From the NCBI GenBank assembly GCA_911728455.2, contig OU452240.1:7335352-7399351 (forward strand): a DNA stretch of 64,000 nucleotides, read 5' to 3'. The position numbers and the translations under genes were made by a program. Positions 57,918-64,000 of this stretch are shown piece by piece; position 1 is the first letter of the stretch, and every line of letters starts with the position of its first letter. Under the pieces are notes generated by a model that saw nothing but the letters and a program-made list of their open reading frames with translations, was not told the DNA's origin and ran no database searches. This DNA comes from Marthasterias glacialis (taxonomy: Eukaryota > Echinodermata > Asteroidea > Forcipulatida > Asteriidae).

Positions 57918-60900
57918 CTGGAGAACAAAGAACAGTGAATCTTCATATAAATCTACTGAATAATTTGTTCTCACTAAAGAAACCAAGGTATTGCCATAGA
58001 AATAAGGCCAACAAACGAGACCAAAGCAATCACAAAATTAATTTCTTCCCCCAAATGTTAGTTTCAGTACATTTATTTCAATGTTGTCATTCAAGTACAC
58101 ATATGTCATCATTACGAAAAAACAAGTTGCCATCAAGTATTTTATGATGAATAAAGTTTAAGTTTTAAGATACAGCAAGACAGCATTTAGGCTTAGTGAA
58201 GCACTGCTTTTGTGATTTTGATTCTAGAACATAAAGAATAGGGCCTAGTATTTAGTTAAATTTTTACCAAACATATTTTTCCTCATTATAAATAGTAAAT
58301 CTAAATTTATGAAATGAATATTTTATTTATTTACTCACCGCGTGTTAAGTGGGGATTTCACATTTCCAGTCACTTCTTTGATGTATTCTGGGGTGTAGAT
58401 GATAATCACATAGGTCACCTGCGAAAATTGTTCAGAAATTATACAAATTGTTTCTTTTTGCCTCTGCATAGATTTGGTTTTATTACAAAGTAATGAAGTG
58501 CTTTACTAATCCATTTAAAAAAAGCCTGATACTTCTCAAAGGCAATTGCTTCCATTGCCCTTGATCATTGCCTTGGTGCCCTTGCAATGTTCCAGTACAA
58601 CTTCACAATTTCCTTATAGAGGTGCCCTTTATCAAGAAGAAAGTTGCCCTTGGTCATTGCCTTGGTGCCCTTGAAATGTTCCAGTACAACTTTACAATTT
58701 TCTTATAGAGGTGCCCTTTATCAAGAAGAAAGTGCCTTAGTGCCTCTGCCCTTTCAAGAACGAAGCAACCAGGCCTGTAAAAATGTTATATTATGAAATC
58801 TGACCTTGTCACAATCACAGGTCATCATAACTGCAACAGAGTCTGGAGTATTGCGATCTTTTATCCATTTTCATGTTCCAAAACTTGCATCCTGACAAGA
58901 TTTTTGTATTTGTTTTTGTTCTTAAAAAAAGGCTAGAAGTTCCCAATCCCACCAAAAATGCTTGTCTTTTTTTTTACTGGAGTTAGAAAACATACTTTGT
59001 TTTATTAGCGAGAACAGTCGATTCAAAAAACGATTTAAATTGAGAAAAAAAAATAATAAATGGGGACAAACACTAAAGCCTTACCGAGGTAAACGTGCGA
59101 CACAAAATTTGTTTGCTATCCTCTGTCGATGATCTATTATCTACTGTGACTTCATGCCCTCGGTCAATCAGCAATGGTGCAAGTGCGTGTGCAGTCTTGA
59201 AATTTTTGTATGCGTAAGTGATTAATACAGAAGCTCCTGTTGGGTTCAATTCAAACAACAAAAATAAATGTTTAAATGGTTTTGCTTTCCATTCAAAAAA
59301 GATTGGACTCAAGTTCATTCATCATTATTGTTATGCCAAACCCTGCGAATGATGGTTCAAGTCTGAATATTCTACAGATACTACTGAAGATAAGAATTTA
59401 GTAGTGGAATAAATACATTACCAGTCAACGATCAAGTTTATCACTTACAAACGCTAGCTTCAGTTCTTTTGTACTGCAAACCTTTTTTATTCAGTTAATT
59501 TTTAAAAACTTGTTTTTATCATGTGTAATTGAAAGCCCCAGCTCAACATAGGTAAGAAGAAAAACATAAATGTTCACAGATTTACATGTACCTTACATGG
59601 TATAAAGATAATGATGGTAGAAAACTTTCCTTGAAATATTTCTGCCTGAAGTGTCATCGTTTTTAAATAATAAATGAAATAAGATCCAAAATAAGTTTCT
59701 GTCTCAGTGAGACTAAAACTCTGCCTATAGGAATGTGTACCAAAATACGAGAATGCATTTTTACCGTTTTCTCGCAAACGAAACAACGAAATGAGATGAT
59801 TTACACATGTTGGTTTTATTACAAATTTCATGATTTGTGCAAAGAATGGAAGCATTTACAGTCACTTTACCAATGTTGAGCTGGGGCTTTAAGTGCAATT
59901 TTTAACATGCTTTTTTCTGTATTTGTAATTTGGTTTAGTACAATAACCCTTTTTTAGCATTTTTGTTGGATATTTTAAGGACACAATAAAACACAAATGA
60001 CAGACTGAAATGAACTTACTTTTAAAGGTTTGGCTCGGAGATGCTCGGTCGGGATGTTCAGTCATCATTCCATCCACTGATGTTGTTGAAACCAATGAAT
60101 GGAAAGGTCGACTTTCAAGACTGTCATCATCTTGCAGTACTTGATGATGATGGTTTGATTCTCTTTGAAAACGTGTTCCTAGCTCCTTGGGACGGTGCTG
60201 CCTTCTACTAGAGACGTGACAAGGTGACAAATGCCTATCCTGTGCACTTGTTTTCAAATCATCTCCATTTTTTAAAGGCCATGTGTTAGTGTTTTTCCGA
60301 TGGGAAGTTTTTGGTAAGTCACTGATGGCGGAAGAAAGAGAAACCACACTTTGCCCATTTTTGGGCTGACGACGCTGATTACATGTCGCTGATGTTAGCT
60401 GACCATGAAGGGGTCTCTTACATTCTTCACATGAAAATCTTGCAGCCTTCATTCTCATTTCACAATTGATGCATTTTTCTGGATGACCTTGTGGGAAGAA
60501 AGAATGACTTGGTCCGTGATACGAGTTCTCTTGCGCAGATTTGTTACTGCTTCTTAATCCGAAATGTTGCGCTGTTTGACAGGTATGATGGCATCTTTGG
60601 TTGCTCATTAACTCACACCCAGAAAATCCACTGGGAGAATTAGCTTTGCAGAGTGACGAGCTGTTTACAGGGTCCAGGAAACTTCCATCTGAATTAGAAA
60701 ACAAAAGTTATGCAAAATAAAATATTATCCAAAATTGATTTTGCTTTACCAAAGTTCTGAAAATATATGTACCTATGATTTCATTTAATAACTTGTGGTA
60801 GTATAGTGTGTGTTGCTGGTAAAAACCTTTTACAATAGTCTATAAATTTCTTACCTTTTATCATTTTTTCCACACAAGATGCTGCATCATTTCGATTCAT

Positions 60901-61387
60901 GTGCTTCAAACAATCAAGAAGTTTCTGTACAGGAAGATCTTCAAGTACAGACAAATTTTCTTGCCATGCTCGCAAAACTTTGGTCGTTGGGGATTTGCCA
61001 GTTGGAAGACATACACTCTCAGTTTTCTGTTGAAGATCGCAGAATGGAAAAACAATATTTCAACCAAATGATATAATGTTAATTAATTACTATTAGTTAA
61101 TGTCTGGGCATTAATGCTAACAAACAAGCGAGTCCTGCCAGATTGAAAGCAAGCACAAGCAGATAAAAACAGATAGGCTATTCAGTTTATGACTGAATGT
61201 TCCTTGATTTTCATTTGGAAGGAGAAACTCATAAAATAGGACTGACCTGAATCCAGCTATCTTGAAAGCCCAAATGAGCTGCAAAAAGTCTCCAATCTCG
61301 TTTAGTAGGTGACTCTGGGTCTAGAAAACCTCCGACCCTTACGATTGCAGGATGTGAGATGCGAGGTTTTTCACTGGATGTTATCAT
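57689..61387 (-). CDS. Act1/CIKS (TRAF3IP2)-like adaptor: death-like domain plus SEFIR
   Basis: Exons 5' to 3': 61387-61247, 61026-60855, 60688-60020, 59236-59085, 58418-58339, 57917-57689; total 1443 nt, 480 residues plus stop, all GT-AG. Residues about 28-105 look like a death domain (KRDWRLFAAHLGF, later a VLRAW helix and LEDLPVQKLLDCLKHMNRND). Residues 105-327 are low-complexity, Ser/His-rich, with one CX2C-X10-CX2C motif (C177, C180, C191, C194) that could bind zinc. Residues about 329-450 form a SEFIR domain: SVLITYAYKNFKTAHALAPL, GHEVTVDN, VTYVIIIYTPEYIKEV, FIYDLMAEEFHDHGSTNLRF then VPII. SEFIR domains occur in IL-17 receptors and Act1, where homotypic contact starts TRAF6/NF-kB signalling. 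Death-plus-SEFIR architecture is reported for invertebrate Act1 relatives, while vertebrate Act1 lacks a classical death domain. The exact ortholog name is inferred. Confidence 0.85.
58339..58418 (-). CDS. Act1-like exon 5 (SEFIR middle)
   Basis: Residues 379-405: VTYVIIIYTPEYIKEVTGNV then KSPLNTR. It matches the hydrophobic strand plus SPKYK-like block of SEFIR domains (here TPEYI). Acceptor CGCAG, donor GTGAGT, exit phase 2. Confidence 0.88.
58556..58737. repeat. Tandem duplication, about 91-bp unit
   Basis: Two copies of CATTGCCTTGGTGCCCTTG, TGTTCCAGTACAACTT and AGAGGTGCCCTTTATCAAGA in Act1-like intron 4. Confidence 0.9.
59085..59236 (-). CDS. Act1-like exon 4 (SEFIR strand A and helix A)
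   Basis: Residues 327-378: RASVLITYAYKNFKTAHALA then PLLIDRGHEVTVDNRS. The VLITYA strand is SEFIR box 1. Acceptor CAACAG, donor GTAAGG, exit phase 0. Confidence 0.88.
59534..59888. mobile_element. TTAA/AGCCCCAGC MITE in Act1-like intron 3
   Basis: The left end AAGCCCCAGCTCAACATAGG is preceded by a mutated TTGA; the right end TTGAGCTGGGGCT is followed by TTAA (59889-59892). Opposite in orientation to the 56630 copy. Confidence 0.85.
60020..60688 (-). CDS. Act1-like exon 3 (linker with CX2C-CX2C motif)
   Basis: Residues 105-327, a disordered-looking linker rich in Ser, His, Gln and Asn. It holds CINCEMRMKAARFSCEEC, a possible zinc knuckle or ribbon. Acceptor ATTCAG, donor GTAAGT, exit phase 1. 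The open frame runs on into intron 3 without a splice-independent role I can support. Confidence 0.82.
60855..61026 (-). CDS. Act1-like exon 2 (death domain C-half)
   Basis: Residues 48-104: KSPTTKVLRAWQENLSVLED then LPVQKLLDCLKHMNRNDAAS and CVEKMIK. This is the W..L..L pattern of death domain helices 3-6. Acceptor CAACAG, donor GTAAGA, exit phase 1. Confidence 0.85.
61247..61387 (-). CDS. Act1-like exon 1 (start; death domain N-half)
   Basis: Residues 1-47: MITSSEKPRISHPAIVRVGG then FLDPESPTKRDWRLFAAHLG and FQDSWIQ. The W and L/F spacing fits helix 1-2 of a death domain. Donor GTCAGT, exit phase 0. Confidence 0.82.
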
Positions 61388-62270
61388 GATGACAATGAAT
61401 CGGACTCACTAATGAATCCTGCAATAGTTAAAATAGATCTGTGTGAAAAAAAATATACAAGTTAATTAGAACATGATTAGAATAAAATATGTGGAAAAAA
61501 TCAAACTGAAAAAACAAATAAGTTTTAATTGATGTACCTGTTAAACTAAACAAATAAATATAGATACAAAGAAGGTGAATAAACAACAATTACCTCAGTT
61601 CCGAGTAAAGCTTAAAATTGTTTTAAGCCAATACATGTTAAATCCATTGATGGCAACTAGTACACTGTGTAACTCAACAATCTATTTCTGACTAGATGAT
61701 AGCAGATGTTGTCTACATCAGTTGGCCAACTCTTTGGCGAGCGAGTACACAAGTACAGGAGTACCTACATACAGTATCGAGATCAGTAATCATATTGACT
61801 GATTGATGCCACACCTCATCCTACCCTCGCACAACAAACAGTGAGTCTTTCATGCAACTAGTAGCTCTTTAGTACTGTACCTGCACCTCCAATAATTGTA
61901 CGAACAGGGCTTGGCTTGAACTGAACAGGTGAATAGCAACTGAAGAGGTGAATAGCAACTGTTTACGCCTGGTTGCACAGAGTCCATAGATCACAAGGAC
62001 TCTATACAAATACTAGGCTCCCATAAAAAATTGTTTCTCTGACCCAAATGAGCACTTTTTAAATATTTTAAATATTTTCTGTAAACACACTTTGCTTTTT
62101 CACTTGTCTTGTACATTTGATTTATACTTTTTTTTATTGTAGAGGTGTTATAATTTTTTTGTTTCTTTGAATCTTTCCTGTTTTAGTTCTGATATTGTAA
62201 GTTTAATCAAACATTATAATTTGTTCTATTGTTCTTCTTGTTGTTACTTTTCTTTATTTTTTTTTTACAA
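61388..62270. other. Act1-like 5' flank
   Basis: Presumed promoter or 5' UTR region. No TATA or other motif stands out; a first noncoding exon is possible but invisible here. Confidence 0.4.
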
Positions 62271-62546
62271 GGGCCCAATTTCATAGCGCTGCTTAACGGT
62301 AAGCATATTTTCATGCTAACTGTAGCAGAAAAATGTGCTTAAGCAGAAGCGTATTTCACAGGTTAGAAAATCAGGCAGCAAGCTTGGGCTTTCACCAAGG
62401 ATTTGCATTTTTATGTCATTTTTACTACAGTAAGAACAAGAAGGTCAGCATGCCTTTTCATGTGCTTACGGTTAGCAGTGCTATGAAATGGAAATTGCAC
62501 AGTATAAGCACAAAATCATCCGTTAAGCAGCTCTATGAAATTGGCC
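62271..62546. mobile_element. 276-bp MITE with CCAATTTCATAG ends
   Basis: GGGCCCAATTTCATAGCGCT continuing GCTTAACGG on the left, and inward from the right GGCCAATTTCATAGAGCTGC continuing TTAACGG. It lies about 0.9 kb upstream of the Act1-like start. Confidence 0.78.
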
Positions 62547-63089
62547 GGTTTACACAATTCAAACACCATTCTCCTGTATTTGACATTATAAGTATACACA
62601 ATAAGAAGTATGTTTGCAATACACGGAGTAGGCCTACCAGGTTTAGATGGGACTAGATTATGTCCAAAATGTTTTTTAAAAGGCGTTGTTGGGTCCAGGT
62701 AACTTGGACTAGTTGCATATGAAAAAGGTCTATTGAGTACTGTTAATGTCATGATCGATTGTCTTTACTGACAGATTAATTCAGGAGTTATCGCATGGGG
62801 AGGGGGGGGGTGTGCAAAAATCTTCTCCAGACTGTTTCTCCGAGTCTGACATGTCTGGCAACAATGACCGACCGATCATTGAGGGATAAATTTGCCAAAA
62901 AAGTAAGTTTCAATTCAAAAGTTGATGTCTGGTTTTAGAGAACATGGTTCGTTGGGCCAAAAAGCGGAGGTAGTCCAGCGTATTGGCACAATGTACGGGG
63001 CTACCTGCCAGCCATTCTTCAAAATGCCATCAAAACCTGATGTAAAAAATATATTTGAAAAATGTATGCCTATCCCTAACTATCCCTAG

Positions 63090-63222
63090 TATAGGCAGAG
63101 TTTTCATCTCATTGAGACGAAAACTAATTTTGGGTCTTATTTCGTTTATTATTTAAAAACGATAATACTTCAGGCAGAAATATTTCAAGGAAAGTTTTCT
63201 ACCATCATTATCTTTATCACGT
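63090..63222. mobile_element. TTAA/AGCCCCAGC MITE internal fragment
   Basis: ATAGGCAGAGTTTTCATCTC through GGCAGAAATATTTCAAGGAA to ACCATCATTATCTTTA; both ends missing. Confidence 0.75.
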
Positions 63223-63499
63223 GATCCCGCAGCGTTAATACGACTTATTTCAAGTCAGAAAACAGTCGTAACATTAGTAATAAAAATGGCGATTGTAACG
63301 GCAGGGTTGTCACAGGCCCTAAAAATCATCGATTTGGAGGACAGAAAATGTTCGTGAGTACAATTAAATGCATTTAATTACACCATAAACACTTGGAGAA
63401 GACAGTAGGCGAATTTTGAGCAATTCTGTTGAGTCTAAGGCATTTTTTTAACAGAGGTGATTTAAATCCTCCTGACCGTCGCAGTTACTACATATTCCT

Positions 63500-63566
63500 T
63501 ACTGGGGCGCTAGAGTAGTACGACAGATAATGTCAAAATCTCAAAAAGGAGTACAGCGCCCCAGTT
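63500..63566. repeat. 67-bp hairpin with ACTGGGGCGCT arms
   Basis: ACTGGGGCGCT at 63501 and AGCGCCCCAGT at 63554-63564, with weaker pairing further in. MITE-like. Confidence 0.6.
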
Positions 63567-63574
63567 ACTGGGTC

Positions 63575-63913
63575 TAGGCCAAGAAGTGGAGGGAGTCCAG
63601 CGTATTGGCACAATGTATGGGGCTACACCATCCAGCAACAAAACCATGTTGGCTTTCAGCTAAAAGGCCATCTGTATACCATTAGACAATACTCTCTCCA
63701 TCAACTTGCTAACCAACGAGGTGAGGGCAATGGGTCCGTAGTTGTAAGTAGGGAACGATTGCCGGACTTAAAAATGGGAGACATATTTGCAAGTTTCCAG
63801 CTTTTCGGAAGTTGGACCTTGGTATTGGTAAGAAAAATCTTGAAAATTGTATGAGGAACGGGAGATAGGAAGTTGTTTATTGCCAAACAGTTAACAGTTA
63901 ACAGTTCACTCAC
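63575..63913 (-). pseudogene. LINE reverse transcriptase N-terminal fragment
   Basis: The minus frame reads LPKSWKLANMSPIFKSGNRS, matching the P..WK.A.V.PIFK.G.....NYRPI motif of non-LTR RTs. A shifted frame gives LVSKLMERVL and AESQHGF. A diverged second copy of its distal 50 bp (GTCCAGCGTATTGGCACAAT) lies at about 62955-63008. Confidence 0.82.
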
Positions 63914-64000
63914 CCAGAGGCTTGTAGGTGTGACCGCAACCTGAGCTCAGCACTCAGAGCTGCTCACCACAGTTGGTGCCGAGGTAAATGGTGCGCCATG

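Noticed and set aside
59889-60704. 271-codon frame as a single-exon gene starting MFSN
   Set aside because: It is exon 3 of the Act1-like gene read into both introns; the spliced model closes exactly and joins conserved domains.

Overview
This is metazoan nuclear DNA, AT-rich, intron-rich and packed with repeats. It is not bacterial, organellar or viral. The three genes whose exons I could join are all deuterostome-like in sequence. The repeats (tRNA-headed SINEs, CR1/L2-like and Penelope-like remnants, many short inverted-repeat elements, large minisatellites) fit an invertebrate deuterostome. An echinoderm is my best guess from the look of the repeats, but species cannot be fixed from this window.

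Layout. (1) 1-12395, minus strand: a complete seven-exon TMEM41B gene (coding 12395 down to 2470, 276 codons), with a 1.66 kb minisatellite of 20-bp units in its last intron. (2) 12396-12924: a 529-bp head-to-head intergenic interval, the presumed shared promoter. (3) 12925-50863, plus strand: a complete 13-exon TTLL1 gene (422 codons). Eleven coding exons lie within the first 13.3 kb. A 23.6-kb intron 11 then holds the 65-bp satellite array, an 80-bp array, Penelope-like and LINE fragments and many short elements. The last two exons are at 49884 and 50740. (4) 50864-57688: TTLL1 3' UTR and a convergent intergenic region with SINEs and MITEs. (5) 57689-61387, minus strand: a six-exon gene for a 480-residue protein with an N-terminal death-like fold, a CX2C-X10-CX2C motif and a C-terminal SEFIR domain, i.e. 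an Act1/CIKS (TRAF3IP2)-like IL-17 adaptor. (6) 61388-64000: upstream DNA with MITEs and a LINE reverse-transcriptase fragment.

How the genes relate: TMEM41B (ER lipid scramblase/autophagy) and TTLL1 (ciliary tubulin polyglutamylation) share a divergent promoter but no known pathway. The Act1-like gene is an unrelated immune adaptor and converges on TTLL1. All three coding frames close exactly: 831, 1269 and 1443 nt including stops, with canonical GT-AG junctions throughout.

I see no undescribed multi-gene system. The most interesting signals concern DNA mobility. The octamer TACATGTA occurs about 29 times by eye, against roughly 2-3 expected from base composition. In three independent paralogous pairs one copy has TA where the other has TACATGTA, which is the shape of a Tc1-type excision footprint. 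Several unrelated families of short inverted-repeat elements are flanked by TTAA, including one inserted in a satellite whose other units preserve the exact empty site. A Mutator-type 515-bp element has long TIRs and a 9-bp target duplication, also with a paralogous empty site. TTLL1 has a 37-nt poly(C) tract directly upstream of its last exon and a ~105-bp foldback in its 3' UTR.
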